This document shows, one piece after another, positions 34,068-45,729 of a DNA stretch of 64,000 bases; the stretch's first letter is position 1, and each line of letters opens with the position of its first letter. Under the pieces are notes generated by a model. That model was not told the DNA's origin, searched no databases, and was given only the letters and a program-made list of their open reading frames with translations. The translations under genes were made by a program, and so were the position numbers. Origin of the DNA: Hofstenia miamia (taxonomy: Eukaryota > Xenacoelomorpha > Acoela); contig SCFE01000011.1 of the NCBI GenBank assembly GCA_004352715.1, positions 361,810 to 425,809 on the forward strand, given 5' to 3'.

Positions 34068-34299
34068 AATTTTTTACTCTTTTCTATTGATTTCAATAAG
34101 AAAAAGGGCATTTTTTAGAAATTCAGGCTTTTACGGCCAGGGTAAGAAAAACTACGGCTATACCTATATAAATAATTATTCAATTATACCCCGTTTTAAA
34201 CGATACACCAATATGTTTTTGAGCAATTTCTTGCATTTTTTTAGAAAAATCTACATTTTACGGTTGATTGGCAGACATTTTATGTACATAAATCTATAG
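34068..34299 (+). pseudogene. Decayed copy of the small virus-like element protein seen at 62942
   Basis: DNA at 34064-34290 aligns along its length with 62897-63075 in the same orientation, by eye at roughly three quarters identity. Both encode a short protein beginning AFF[R/K]NSGFY then GKK. At 34 kb the position of the start codon reads AGG instead of ATG, and the frame runs on into unrelated sequence. This links the left part of the window to the virus-like element at the right end. Confidence 0.5.
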
Positions 34300-34763
34300 T
34301 AAAACTATTTGAAAGTGTAACATGCGTTAGGAAATTTATTAAAATTGTGTAACTTGTGTGATATTCAACTGATGTTTCCTTGCTTCAAAGAAAACGTATT
34401 CTTGAAAAGCATAGCATGTGCTAAAAATTGGATACGCCAATTACTTTGTACATCTGGTGGAAATTCATTTATCTATCTGTTCTCAAGCTTCAAATACGTA
34501 TCACTGTAAGTCGATTTTTATTAATTTTAATTATAAAGTTTTAAATTTTAAGCAATCTTGCCTTCTTACCTAATTAATTAGGATTTATATATCTAAATAT
34601 ATAAGTAAAAAATTAAATTTTAATATTTACATTTGGTTAAATTCATTAAATTTATCTAATTCTTTGAAATTCAATATCAATTCAATATCCTTAAAAACTA
34701 TTTATAAAGTCATTTATTTCTTTAGAAGTTTCTGCGTATATATGGTTATGAAGGTTCTTTCCA

Positions 34764-35763
34764 NNNNNNNNNNNNNNNNNNNNNNNNNNNNNNNNNNNNN
34801 NNNNNNNNNNNNNNNNNNNNNNNNNNNNNNNNNNNNNNNNNNNNNNNNNNNNNNNNNNNNNNNNNNNNNNNNNNNNNNNNNNNNNNNNNNNNNNNNNNNN
34901 NNNNNNNNNNNNNNNNNNNNNNNNNNNNNNNNNNNNNNNNNNNNNNNNNNNNNNNNNNNNNNNNNNNNNNNNNNNNNNNNNNNNNNNNNNNNNNNNNNNN
35001 NNNNNNNNNNNNNNNNNNNNNNNNNNNNNNNNNNNNNNNNNNNNNNNNNNNNNNNNNNNNNNNNNNNNNNNNNNNNNNNNNNNNNNNNNNNNNNNNNNNN
35101 NNNNNNNNNNNNNNNNNNNNNNNNNNNNNNNNNNNNNNNNNNNNNNNNNNNNNNNNNNNNNNNNNNNNNNNNNNNNNNNNNNNNNNNNNNNNNNNNNNNN
35201 NNNNNNNNNNNNNNNNNNNNNNNNNNNNNNNNNNNNNNNNNNNNNNNNNNNNNNNNNNNNNNNNNNNNNNNNNNNNNNNNNNNNNNNNNNNNNNNNNNNN
35301 NNNNNNNNNNNNNNNNNNNNNNNNNNNNNNNNNNNNNNNNNNNNNNNNNNNNNNNNNNNNNNNNNNNNNNNNNNNNNNNNNNNNNNNNNNNNNNNNNNNN
35401 NNNNNNNNNNNNNNNNNNNNNNNNNNNNNNNNNNNNNNNNNNNNNNNNNNNNNNNNNNNNNNNNNNNNNNNNNNNNNNNNNNNNNNNNNNNNNNNNNNNN
35501 NNNNNNNNNNNNNNNNNNNNNNNNNNNNNNNNNNNNNNNNNNNNNNNNNNNNNNNNNNNNNNNNNNNNNNNNNNNNNNNNNNNNNNNNNNNNNNNNNNNN
35601 NNNNNNNNNNNNNNNNNNNNNNNNNNNNNNNNNNNNNNNNNNNNNNNNNNNNNNNNNNNNNNNNNNNNNNNNNNNNNNNNNNNNNNNNNNNNNNNNNNNN
35701 NNNNNNNNNNNNNNNNNNNNNNNNNNNNNNNNNNNNNNNNNNNNNNNNNNNNNNNNNNNNNNN
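34764..35763. other. Assembly gap, exactly 1,000 N
   Basis: The round length means unknown gap size. Sequence on the right (35764 onward) is visibly richer in G+C than that on the left. Confidence 0.99.
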
Positions 35764-35828
35764 CCCCTTGGGAGTGAACCTCAGATGACTATGCAGGGAG
35801 ACAACACTCTCTGTGAGAACCCAAGGGG

Positions 35829-36416
35829 ATTAGAGTAAGAGTGCCTTTGACTTATATTAGTGCTAATGTAAGTGACACCCAACTGTCCCAAAGTGACTCA
35901 ATAACCACCTCTAGTCCTGGTCCTTTGTCACATGCTTCTTCAAGTATATGATTAAAGAAGACTGAAGAAGACAGAAGAAAACATCCAAAGTTGGAGATGA
36001 GATACTACACCTGTACTTTACCACAACCCCTAAGGCCATTAGTTTCATGTGAGAACTTGTCTAAGGAAACTAAGAACAAATTGAGGTGGACATTCAACAC
36101 TAAGTCATTAACCTGCTCAGTAGATGTTATCCCATTTGTCATTGACACTGAGTGCAGGTGAAAAATTAGCACAATAATTTGTTATGACTCAAAGATGCAT
36201 GGTGGGCTAAAGAGACCCTACTGGAGGAGTACTGTCCACATCATGTTTAATGAAGACTTCAACCTCACCCACATGTGCCAGTTCCTTAATAGCAAAAAGT
36301 CAATCCAAATGTTCAAGTGTGTTTACATTGATTTTGAGAATCTTCTCATTGTTTACTTTTTCCGCATAGGAGAGGTGAACCAGCCCAAGATTATGGAGAT
36401 CAAAATTGCGTACTGA
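35829..36416 (+). pseudogene. Ty3/gypsy-associated accessory region, segment 1 (+ copy)
   Basis: Starting just after the gap, frames show a Ser/Thr-rich lead (from about 35829) and then CSVDVIPFVIDTECR. After a stop and substitutions comes YDSKMHGGLKRPYWRSTVHI through CQFLNSKKS and YIDFENLLIVYFF. The block is clearly homologous to 46031-46402 on the - strand (CSIDVIPFVID, YWRSTIHTFF, LCQFLNSGK, IDFQNLLFIYF). No known domain is recognised. It has two or three stops or frame changes. Confidence 0.6.
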
Positions 36417-36445
36417 CTTGCAAGGTTGAGAATATCTGCCTTGCC

Positions 36446-36892
36446 ATGTTTCTAAAAGAAGAATATCAGGACGAGATCCTAGAACAGGTTGAAAACCTCC
36501 ACTTCCAAATGGAAAATTTCACAATTTTGTATAGTAACTATTATCAGCCAGTGAGCATGTATCACACAAACATCATCTTGATAACTAAGCTGATCTACAC
36601 TGATCTCTTGCTTTGTAAAAGAATCCCCATGCATTGCCTCACTGTTGATACAAGAATAATTATCAATGCTGCCATCTATGCTCAGACTCTTGAGTTGATC
36701 AATATTAATGTGCCTGGCATAGCCACCATTACTGATATTCATGTCAGTTTGACCTTCTCTCAGAGCAAGACCACCCTTGCTGAGATTGATGAAATTTGGA
36801 TGTCACTAAAAGCAGACAGGAGCCCTAAAACTGAGTGGCCTACTATTAAGATCTGCAGCTTGAACTCACGGTACTTGATATCAGTAGAATGA
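36446..36892 (+). pseudogene. Accessory region, segment 2 (+ copy), 148-codon open frame
   Basis: The frame is open and contains ENLHFQMENFTILYSNYYQP, then TKLIYTDLLLCKRIPMHCLT. It matches the - strand frame 45680-46015 (NLHFCMENFQILSKDDYLP, TRLIYTDLLLCQKLP). Conservation of this pattern between two diverged copies argues for a real protein. There are no membrane helices and no cysteine-metal motif. Function unknown. Confidence 0.6.
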
Positions 36893-36959
36893 CTCCTCAT
36901 TGACTTGTGCATATCCTATATCTCTAAGGATAGACAAAACTTCACTGAGAAGTTATTTT

Positions 36960-37490
36960 CTGAAAGTTTTGCTCCAGCCATCTGATCTCATGGAGCCATC
37001 TGGATCCTTTTGATTTTTGTGACAAGTGAACCCCAACTTCAGTTGCCTCTCAACAAACATGCCTGAGAGAAGTTAGCAAAGTTCTGCATCCATAAACTAG
37101 AAATTTGTCCTGTGGCCTAGAAAGTGAAAAATTGGCTGCTGCATGCATGCTCTTTACCTGCATCCCCTGGCAAAATGAAGAAAGTGATGGAGCACACCTA
37201 GGGTGCTTGCAACTGCAAATGATCATAAATTGTCACAGTGTCACATTTTCAGACCTCAATATTTTCTCTGGTGCCCTCAAGAAGTACATCTGGGGAGCTA
37301 TGGCCAAAACTAAGTTTCCATCCCTCAATTCAGAGTATGCTCCACTGTGCATGAGTTGTCTTATCTGTTGAGAGCCTGGGTCCACACAGCAGTTCTTGGA
37401 GCTTTTCAACCATTACAATATTCATACAAATACTGAGATCCTGTTCAATCTAGAGAAGATGAACTTGTAGCATCTGTTACCAAGTGTCAA
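36960..37490 (+). pseudogene. Accessory region, segment 3 (+ copy)
   Basis: Broken frames carry GAIWILLIFVTSEPQLQLPL, then KVKNWLLHACSLPASPGK, then FSGALKKYIWGAMAKTKF. The - copy has the same order at about 45490-44975 (GAIWILAIYLTKEPQLQIP, KVKNWLLYKCSPPSSPGK, FSNTIKKYMWGATAETKF). Several stops and at least two frameshifts are present. Confidence 0.55.
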
Positions 37491-38600
37491 CAGAGATTAA
37501 ATTATTCTTTTAAATTATTGTTCTTTGTTCTAAGTAGGTAGGGATGTACATATGTTAACTCTTTACTCTGATACTGTATATGTTTAGTTAATCTTCACTT
37601 AACTAAAGTAACTGGATACTGTTTAGGTATACTGCCATTGCAGCTCTGCTCTGTGATCTAACTATGGCCTCTGGCAAACTCTGATCTCTGAATCAATTCA
37701 CATGTGTTTCCATTGCTGATTAAGTGGTTCCAAGCCTCAGCTCAACGATGTTCTTATGTGTTCCTTATCCTAACTCAGTGCAGTTCTCAATGCTATTTGT
37801 AACTGACTTAAACTCAATTTGTAATGTGTGTTCAGAATACTTCACAACCTTGCAATGTCACTAGCTGCTTAATAATTATTATTTTAGCCATTACCAAAAA
37901 CTATTGGCTTTAGATAAGTTAATTAAAATAAGTTACATAATAACTTGCAGCTTCCTACCTTACATTTAAATAACAATAACACATGCTCAGTCTATTTATT
38001 AGTCTATTATAGGTCACCTATGTTTATAAGATAAAATATGTATAACCTACTGGTAGGCTATCCAGCCCTTTTACTGATGTCAATTATTATATACATGTAA
38101 ACAAAAGAATCAGTAGCCAGCTAAATGGAGAAAAACTTCTAGTCATATACCTAACATAAATGCAGGTTCATGGTTTGGATCAAGGACCCTCAAGTCACTC
38201 CTGATATGTGCCTAAACCACTACTACTGCATTTACTGTTTAGCTTGACATTCTGTGTAAATAAGCAAACCAATATAAAATCTAAAGATAAGATTTTCAAA
38301 GAATTTATTTCAACAATTTCCAAAATGATTTCTTGCATATTTATAGTTAACTTCCAAAAAGTACCTGTCATTCAAAATTCAAATTTAGATAATCTGCCAA
38401 AAATGGCTAAAAATAATGGAAGCAAATTCGCCCCCTTCATTTGGTCAAATTTGACGACAAGTACTAATTTGCTATATTATTACTTAGTTGCATTGCATTT
38501 ACAAAGATAATGTGATAATTAAACTTAAATTGTTTTTTTAATCAATAATCATAATTCAATCTTAATTTTGACTAATCATCTGATCTTCTTTCTTCTTTAG
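37491..38600. other. About 1.1 kb absent from the - copy, within the accessory region
   Basis: Relative to the - strand copy this AT-rich block separates segments 3 and 4. Its right edge reads TTCTTTCTTCTTTAG just before coding sequence resumes, which resembles a 3' splice site. Its left edge is near a GTAGCA. It could be an intron or an insertion. It has no coding signal. Confidence 0.4.
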
Positions 38601-39086
38601 CAGCATTATGCTTTGGATTATGCTACAAACTACCCAGAGGGTGGCTACAATAAGATAGCATAAACCAGAAGGCATGCAGCTAAATATGGCAAAGTTATTC
38701 TGCTCACAGTTATTGAGCAAATGATGGGCTACCACAAAGAAGAGCTGTTGTCTTTGTCAGCCATCAAGGACTCACTCAGCACCAAGGCCTTCATTGAGGC
38801 CATCAATTTACAGAAGTTTTCCAGAGCTGCGTCTTCCCCTGTCCCCACACCTGCCTTGTCCATTACCAAAGACGAGCACATACTCACCATTGAACACCAT
38901 CCTGAAGAGTTCACTGAGAAGCTCACTATAGCCAAAGATGTCATAAAATGTAACCATGATAACAATATTCTGGGCCGTATGAAGTTGTGTATCATGGAGA
39001 TTTTCACAAAGGAAGAGCTAGTGCTTCTACAATCACCTGGGAAACAATTAGCCTTGGATGCAGAATGCACTATGTCTTCATTATGA
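38600..39086 (+). pseudogene. Accessory region, segment 4 (+ copy)
   Basis: Coding resumes with a YPEGGY segment. A frame from 38721 then contains KEELLSLSAIKDS, INLQKFSRAASSPVPTP, EIFTKEELVLLQSPGKQL and LDAECT. These match the - strand frame 44486-44896 (EELLASSAVQ, VNLEKFGGNAISPKPTP, EMFTKEELVILQSPGQHV, LDVECT). One stop (about 38664) breaks the join. Confidence 0.6.
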
Positions 39087-39114
39087 ATTTCCTCTACATA
39101 AGTTATGAAGCTCT

Positions 39115-40143
39115 GTGAACATTGATTATAGGAGTACCTTTTGGGATTTGATCAAGGATGCTAAAATCAATTACCCTATCACAATTGGGACTGCCATGCT
39201 CAAGAAAAAGATTGAGTTCAAACAGATTGAGACCAATGCCAAGAAAAATAATCTGCTCTGCATACCTCCACCATGCCTAATGATGCTGCTAATTTTATCA
39301 TCTTGGAGAGTGAAGAAGGGGCGCAGAAAGGTGTCAGCCCACTTGTCTGATAAAATCAACTATATATCCACTGCAGCAGAGATCACTAAAGCAATGCAGA
39401 CCAAAGAATATAAGGAAACAAGGAACACCCTAATAGAAGGCAGCAATCCTGAGCACATTTATATTGATGGCAAACTAACCATCAAAGATATCTTTCAAAA
39501 AGGGCAGCCAATCTTGATGCAACTCCAAAAGATCCACAATAAGATCACTTGGTTAGACCCTCACGTCCTCATATTATTTCAAGCTTCAGGAGACATGATG
39601 TGGATCAACAATGTTGAGACAATAATGCACTACTACAATGTCATGAAAAGAATCAAGATAATTGCTATGCTCAGGGCCAAGATGAACAATCCAGAAGAGA
39701 TGACTCTCCAACAGGTCAATGAGTATTGCTCACTCTTTATGGACCATGCTACTCAAATGGGATTACTATGTAAAGTCTTTACTCACTTTGAGCCTAATAC
39801 CTGGATCATTGCAGAGGATGTGCACACTTCAGACACAAACGCACTCATGACACACATGATTGCCTTGAAAGGTCTCCAGCACTACAAGTGGTTTTATGTT
39901 ACATTCATGAGAAGACTCAACAATCAATGAAGAAATTGCCCAATCAGCTCTAGCCTACCTGAAATTGAGTTCTTCTGCCTACACAACAAAGCCATCACTC
40001 AAAAAGAGACCCTAATGCAGATTACCAGGCGCCCTATGTATACTGAAATCTCATCTTGGGATGACGTCCTTGCTATTGAAATGGTGGAGGAGACACAAAA
40101 GTTGTTATCAGTTCCCACTGTCCAACTGTTACTGCAAACTTAA
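39115..40143 (+). pseudogene. Accessory region, C-terminal segment (+ copy), ends just before the 3' LTR
   Basis: A long frame starts with FWDLIKDAKINYPI (homologous to FWDMIKDVQINYPV on the - strand at about 44430-44470). It runs 271 codons to one TGA at 39928. It then continues in the same frame (EIEFFCLHNKAITQ...SWDDVLAIEM) to TAA at 40141-40143. That stop lies 16 bp upstream of the LTR, separated by a purine-rich CAATGGGGGCA. The position shows the region belongs to the retroelement. No signal peptide, furin site or membrane anchor is seen, so an envelope protein is unlikely. Confidence 0.55.
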
Positions 40144-40148
40144 CTGTG

Positions 40149-40159
40149 CAATGGGGGCA
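40149..40159 (+). promoter_or_regulatory. Polypurine tract of the + strand gypsy element
   Basis: CAATGGGGGCA lies directly before the LTR start TGTAGA, where the plus-strand primer is expected. Confidence 0.6.
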
Positions 40160-41111
40160 TGTAGAGTCACTCAGGCCCCTATTACAATTATTTCTGATGA
40201 TTTTGCCACTCTAATTTAGTGATTACATCATCATGATGAAATAATTGTTGCTATCAATTTATCAATTTATTATTGTTATTCTTTGTATTTTCAAGTGCAG
40301 TTTTATGATCATTCTGTATTTGTCCCATCAATCTGAGTCATATGTGTTATTGCTCATTTAATTTGCAAGGGAATTTCATGCAATATTTTGTAAACACATA
40401 CCAGGTAATAATTTGCTGAAATTGTTATAAATATTTGAGAGAACTGTAGCAATTGCCCAATATAATTTGTCTCACCTCAATCATTTTTGATTTATTTATA
40501 TGCTAACCCCTTTTAGGTTGTTATGAATTTTATAATAAATCTTGCTTAAGATCCAGTGACAATTTAGGAGTTACTCCATGAGTGTCTGGGGTGCTAACTA
40601 GCCCCTTAACAGTTGGCAGCCCAAATTGTGATTGCTTTAGATTACAGCTATGTGTATGTGTAAGCAATAACATCTTCAAATTCAATCATTTCATTTTGTA
40701 CATGCACTTAATAACAACACACTGCAATTATAATATGCTGTTGGCAAACATGAATGCATGGTAATAATGTGCTTTTTGTTTTATTATTTATTTACATGAG
40801 CTGAGATAATAGAACTCTGAGCTAAATTGTTTATTTGAGCTAGAAATTAATACTTGAGACACACAATTAGCAACTTGGCAAGTAAGGATGGCTTCATGGA
40901 TATGGCTTTGGTGTGATGCTGTGTGAATTGGTCACTGCTGGAAGTCTATTATCAGAGGATGGTTTCTGTTTTTCTTTATTGAATCAGTGAACCACCAATG
41001 TTCTTTCTTTTGCAGGCCACTCTCTACAATGGTAGCCTCTGCAACCTTTGATATTAACTCTTGAGTTTCTCAGTACTGCTTAAGTAGCCAGAGCTCACCC
41101 ATGATTCTACA
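40160..41111 (+). repeat. 3' LTR of the + strand Ty3/gypsy element
   Basis: It begins TGTAGAGTCACTCAGG and ends CCATGATTCTACA, with TGTAGA/TCTACA inverted ends. The same start and end (CACGATTCTACA) bound the LTR at 52455-53379 on the opposite strand, and scattered interior similarity is visible (GAGTGT...GCTAACTAGCCCC; GAGCTGAGA). The two LTRs are diverged, so these are relatives and not one recent pair. Confidence 0.7.
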
Positions 41112-43833
41112 GTTGCAGCACCAGTAAATCATTGCTCACCACAAAACCATCATGTGATAGGGATATAGAACTGTTGCAGATTTCATGCTGGTGCTACAAT
41201 AATATTATAATTCTTCATACCTATTTCATTTCTAAAAATTGTAAATAGATAATTTTCAATTTGAACTTCATTTTTAGAAATATATCAGTGGGGATATTCA
41301 GGAAATTTTAAAATTTTTTGAAATCTTTTAATTTTGTATATATGTGCATGATATTTCCAGAAAAGGTGTACCAAACCCTGAAATTTATTAATTTTGTTTA
41401 ATTTGATTTTTATTTCCAAAATCGCATTACCCAATTTCATTGGTTTGATGTAACTTCAGGGTAAGCAAATTTGCTGTTACATGTTTATTTAAATATTTAT
41501 TACTTTGCTCTACATGTTATCATATATGATACATTTCATTTTATACTGGTGGTTTTTGTAGCAAGTCATCAACTTTTGGTATATTGAATATTAGTGCTAA
41601 ATTTTAATTTTAATGATTAGTTTAATAGTTTTGACTATATGAATTTTAAAAACAGAACTTTGCTCAATTTGCCAAAAATTGATGATATAGCAGTTGCTGT
41701 CTTTTTTAGCATTTCAGAATTATTTAACCTACCAAGTGAATCAAATGCTAAGATAAAACATGCCTTTCCCCACAATTATGGTGATGAAGCCATTGTTTGT
41801 CTGCAAGTTTCTCATCTAAATAACATTTGTAACATGAAGTGTGAAATCTGTCGAAAACATAAACTTGATTCTGTATGATGTAAGTGTGAATTCATCATTG
41901 ATGAAGATAATGAAGAGAATCTTGCTAAAAATTGTTTTGGATTTATTGCAAATCAACATGGTTGCAAGCATATTAACACTTTTTAAATGTGGCTTTATTG
42001 AAGATGTATGGGGCCATCAATGATGGACATCCATTGCTATTTGAATGTACCCAATCTATCAACAACTAAGTCTTCATTTCTAAAGGTAAATTTCAAGTTT
42101 CCCATAATTAAACATATTTTAAAGTGCAAATATACTTATATTTCTGTGAGTTCTAAATATACATTGTATTAGCCTGCTGATTTTTCTATTGCCCACCAAC
42201 CAACTCCTCCCAATGCTCCTAATTATTATTTCAGATGTGCTTCAAATAGTTCATAGAGATGCACTATTGTGCAAAGCACTTGTATCACAGCAATATCTCT
42301 AGCCTATGCATGGAAATGCAATTCAAAGATTTTGGCAATTTGAGCTCAGCCAATGAATTTCTACACTTTGCTAAGTCAAAAATGGAAAGTGTTTTACCAA
42401 TAGTCACTGACGACCTGCACATTAGAACAGTAGCACAATCAGAAAGTGATCTTGTGAAAAAAATTAATTTTTTAGAATCACTGCTTCCATATTTTATGAA
42501 GCATCAAAATGCAAGACCAATGATGCAAAATTTTAGGTGGTAGAACTATTTAATCATTCTTAATGAAGCAGGGACTACATCTTGAGGAGGAAATTCTGCA
42601 ATTAGTTGCTCATGTGCATGATATTGAGGTTTGGTTTATTATTATATAATTCCTATCACTGTTGGCCTTACTTAGTTACTTATATTTATTTTGAACTTTA
42701 GATTTTTACCTAATGAATTATTCTTAAGAATGAATATCCACATTTTGCTCCTGATGGTATATCAAGTGAATATGTACTTGAGGAATGAGGTATGAGGTAT
42801 TATGATGAAAACTACAAATTGAGACCAACATATTGTTCCCAGGTGCAATTACAAATGTTTCTTGCTGACAAACACAGCACATTATTTTGTTTAGCATTAC
42901 TGAATTTTGAAAAAGACAGAGTTGTTACAACTGTGAAGGTTGATTTTGATTTAAGTTTTGCAACAATGATTTTAAGTAAAACTAATATATTTTGGAAAGA
43001 TAGCATTTTTAATAATATTAAATGATTGTTTTTATTAGATAATATAAATCAATGTTGCTGCAAATTGCTTTCGTTTATTAAGCAAACAATACTGAAGTGG
43101 TATCACATTAATTTTATAATGTAAAGCTGTTGGTTCAATCCCAACCTGTTTCACTTTTTTTAGCAGCACCTCTTCTACTCTGATTCATAGGGTAAGATAA
43201 AACCAGTTTTATGCTTGTACAGATGGGAGTTCAAATCTCACTTAATCAACTTGGATCTATATCTAAGGGTAGATATTGCACTTACCTCTTTCAAACATAT
43301 TGCAAAAATTAAAGTTCCTTATTTTGACAGACCCAGATCTCAATTTACACAAGCAATATGTTCAATTGTGTTAAAATTCATATATTCTCATTTTAATATT
43401 TGGATAATAATCTAATAATGAAATAACAAAGGTTACCTTTCATTGGTGAAATGCAGTTAAGCCCAAGTACACATCAATGAAAAACCATATAATGTTATTC
43501 AGAGATGGACACAAGGATGGATATATTTAATAAATCCAACAAATGTGAGGCTAGCACTATCAACTGTAACATTAATAATCTCAGCAGAACTTGACATAAC
43601 CAGTAGATCTAAGGCAAAAATTAAAATGAAGAAGGTATGTACTACCTGATTTTTTGTAAAGGTTAAAGCATACCACCAAGGGATCAAAATTAAATACTGG
43701 AATGAAAAAACTATATATATACAAACATGCAATAATTGATAATTGAATATTTAAGAAGCTAACCATTTGAACTGCTTTCTGCATCAGTGACTATACAGTC
43801 TTACAACCAACATCTTCTTTCCAAGGTGTTGCC
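41112..43833. other. Gene-poor stretch between the two gypsy copies
   Basis: Open frames at 41639-41878, 42259-42543 and 42792-43025 (+) are 75-95 codons long with no recognisable motif and no consistent splice links. They could be remnants of further element sequence. Possible tRNA-like sequence lies at 43082-43154. Confidence 0.4.
43082..43154 (+). tRNA. tRNA-like sequence (pseudogene or SINE head)
   Basis: A perfect T-arm (GTTGG-TTCAATC-CCAAC) with a B-box-like core is followed by TGTTTCAC and a T run. Upstream AGTGGTATCACA resembles an A box. A 5-bp stem (ACATT/AATGT) encloses an 8-nt loop where the anticodon arm should be. Acceptor pairing is only 5 of 7 (AAACA/TGTTT). The loop size and acceptor defects argue against a functional tRNA. 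Confidence 0.25.
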
Positions 43834-44404
43834 TTGATCTCTGCACCTAAGAAAATCAACCATGAGGACTCCTCCTTGCATATGTCTGCCAAATATGTAA
43901 CCCATTCTGTATTGGACAAGGTCCTTGACAATTTTGGTGAAAAGTTAACATATCAGTTTGCTCAAATGCTTGTTTCTCAACAAGGGTCCCAGCCATCACA
44001 AAACAAACATTTGACAACATCAACCCCTAATTCAACTTCACTTTGTACCTCTTTTGTAAGTTGTAATCTGACTTTCACCCAGTCATTGATGACTAACATT
44101 TCCACATTATCTACTATGGCTATGCCTCAAGTACTGCATCAGGTTCCCATTGCTCCTCTTAATACAACAGTTGTGGCTACTGTTTACAAACATGTAGCTG
44201 ATGGAAGTCCCAATCTTGGCATACATATTGGGTCTTCAACAAGTGGTTGGCCACAGTTTACCAAGTTGATTCTTCCTCCAGATTCTAGTGGTGGACAAGA
44301 ATATTTCAGCAAGCACTCTGTGCTCCTGAAATTTACTGGCCAAATCAACAAAGTATCCCAATCCTTTGACAAGTGGTTTTTCTTATTTGAATTGACAATG
44401 AAGC
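43834..44404 (+). pseudogene. gag: gag fragment of the gypsy family, + strand
   Basis: The frame aligns with the second half of the gag protein on the - strand (50816-52030). Shared blocks include YVTHxxLxxxLD near the start, FSKHSVLLKFTGQI versus FSKHSILPKFTRQI, and VSQSFDKWFFLFELTMKQ versus VSQSFDEWFFLFKLTMKQ. Similarity stops abruptly after TMKQ, where the sequence abuts, head to head, the accessory region of the - strand element at 44405. The frame's continuation to 44580 is antisense to that region and not gag. Confidence 0.7.
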
Positions 44405-44990
44405 AATGGTGGTCCTGGTCATTACTGGATAGTTTATTTGCACATCTTTTATCATATCCCAAAATTGTTCTTGTAGTCCTCTCTGTCACAGGCATTCAAT
44501 CTGTTGATTGGAGATTCGCATATGGGAACTGGTGCATTCCACGTCCAGAGCTACATGCTGCCCCGGGGATTGCAGAATGACCAACTCCTCTTTGGTGAAC
44601 ATCTCAGTAAGGCACCATTTCATTAAAGAAAGAACATCTTTATTGCGACTATCAATCAAAACTCTCTGTTGTACTGCAAGCTCATCTAGAAACTTGCCAG
44701 GGTCATGCTTGACCATTAGTATACATTTCTTCTCAGTTACAGACCATTGAGGTGTTGGTTTGGGGGATATAGCATTTCCGCCAAATTTCTCCAAATTTAC
44801 CTTTTTGATTAAATCACAGATGTGGGGTGACATTTGTACTGCTGAGGATGCCAATAGTTCCTCTTCCCTATAGAATTGCTCTGGCATCTGCATCACCTGA
44901 TCAAAAATGGTAATGGGAATAATCTTGCCCTCTTTATTGACGTGCTGAGCTGACTCAATAAATTGGCCATAACCTCATTCTGGATATTTC
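44405..44990 (-). pseudogene. Accessory region, segment 4 and start of 5 (- copy)
   Basis: On the - strand a frame (44896-44486, 136 codons) matches the + copy segment at 38721-39086. After a frame change the match continues with FWDMIKDVQINYPV until it stops at the junction with the gag fragment at 44404/44405. The rest of segment 5 and the 3' LTR are missing here. Confidence 0.6.
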
Positions 44991-45729
44991 ATTTGCTGCA
45001 AGCAGAATAGAGCCTCGTTCTTTCCATGGATGTCGTGCTTGATGATCTGATACAGGAAATTGTGCGTTGAACCTGGCAATCTTTCTACAAAGCATCTGGT
45101 GCTCATGGGAGCGCTATCTGAATGAAAAATCTCAAATTTAGTTTCTGCTGTTGCACCCCACATGTATTTCTTAATTGTGTTGGAGAAAATATTTATGTCT
45201 GACGGACAAATACCAAGTTGATTACTGGTTAACATGATCGACATCTTGCCTGTAACACTATTTGCCCCCACAGTCAGCCATAATATTTTTCAAATTTGTC
45301 CATGGGCCTTTTAGTTTTTCCAGGGGAGGAGGGAGGACTGCATTTGTAAAGCAACCAATTCTTTACTTTCCATGATAGTGGACAAACAGCTAGTTTGTGT
45401 ATGGTTGTCTTTGTAAGTGACGACCTCTTTTCATGCGTCATAGGTATTTGCAACTGTGGTTCTTTTGTTAAGTAAATGGCTAGAATCCAGATGGCTCCTC
45501 AAGCATAAATATCTGGTAGATTTTTCTCAGCAAACAGATGTTCTTTGAAGTTCTTTTTGTCTTGCGTATTATATGAAACCTTAATGTCTCTGAGGGTTCT
45601 TTCCACTGAGGAGTGGTAATTGTGTGAGGGGCTCACTATATCAAGGCAGGGCCAATTGGACTTGGGGTTGAACAGTTGTTCACTCTGCACAAACGCGAAA
45701 CTCACGCGCATGTTGAAGAATAACATCAA
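44975..45729 (-). pseudogene. Accessory region, segment 3 (- copy)
   Basis: Frames 45729-45499 and 45271-44975, plus broken sequence between them, encode SHNYHSSVERTLRDIKVSYN, GAIWILAIYLTKEPQLQIP, KVKNWLLYKCSPPSSPGK and FSNTIKKYMWGATAETKF. The order is that of the + copy. Stops at about 45499 and 45275 separate the pieces. Confidence 0.55.

Noticed and set aside
34664-35788. Long open frames across the 1,000-N gaps
   Set aside because: Almost all codons are N. The same holds for 58710-59941 and 61416-62483.
35764-35829. CCCCTTGGG...CCCAAGGGG inverted repeat at the gap edge as a structured RNA or tRNA
   Set aside because: There is only one 9-bp stem with a loop of nearly 50 nt, no cloverleaf and no second conserved element.
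38729-39070. 113-codon - strand frame
   Set aside because: Antisense shadow of the accessory segment whose + strand reading is supported by homology to 44486-44896.
39115-40143. Last accessory frame as a retroviral envelope gene
   Set aside because: Position before the 3' LTR fits, but there is no signal peptide, no convincing cleavage site with fusion peptide and no membrane anchor. The basic KKGRRK at about 39320 is not in such a context.
43202-43246. Second tRNA-like T-arm (GGGAGTTCAAATCTCAC)
   Set aside because: The stem has a mismatch and no A box or acceptor could be fitted.
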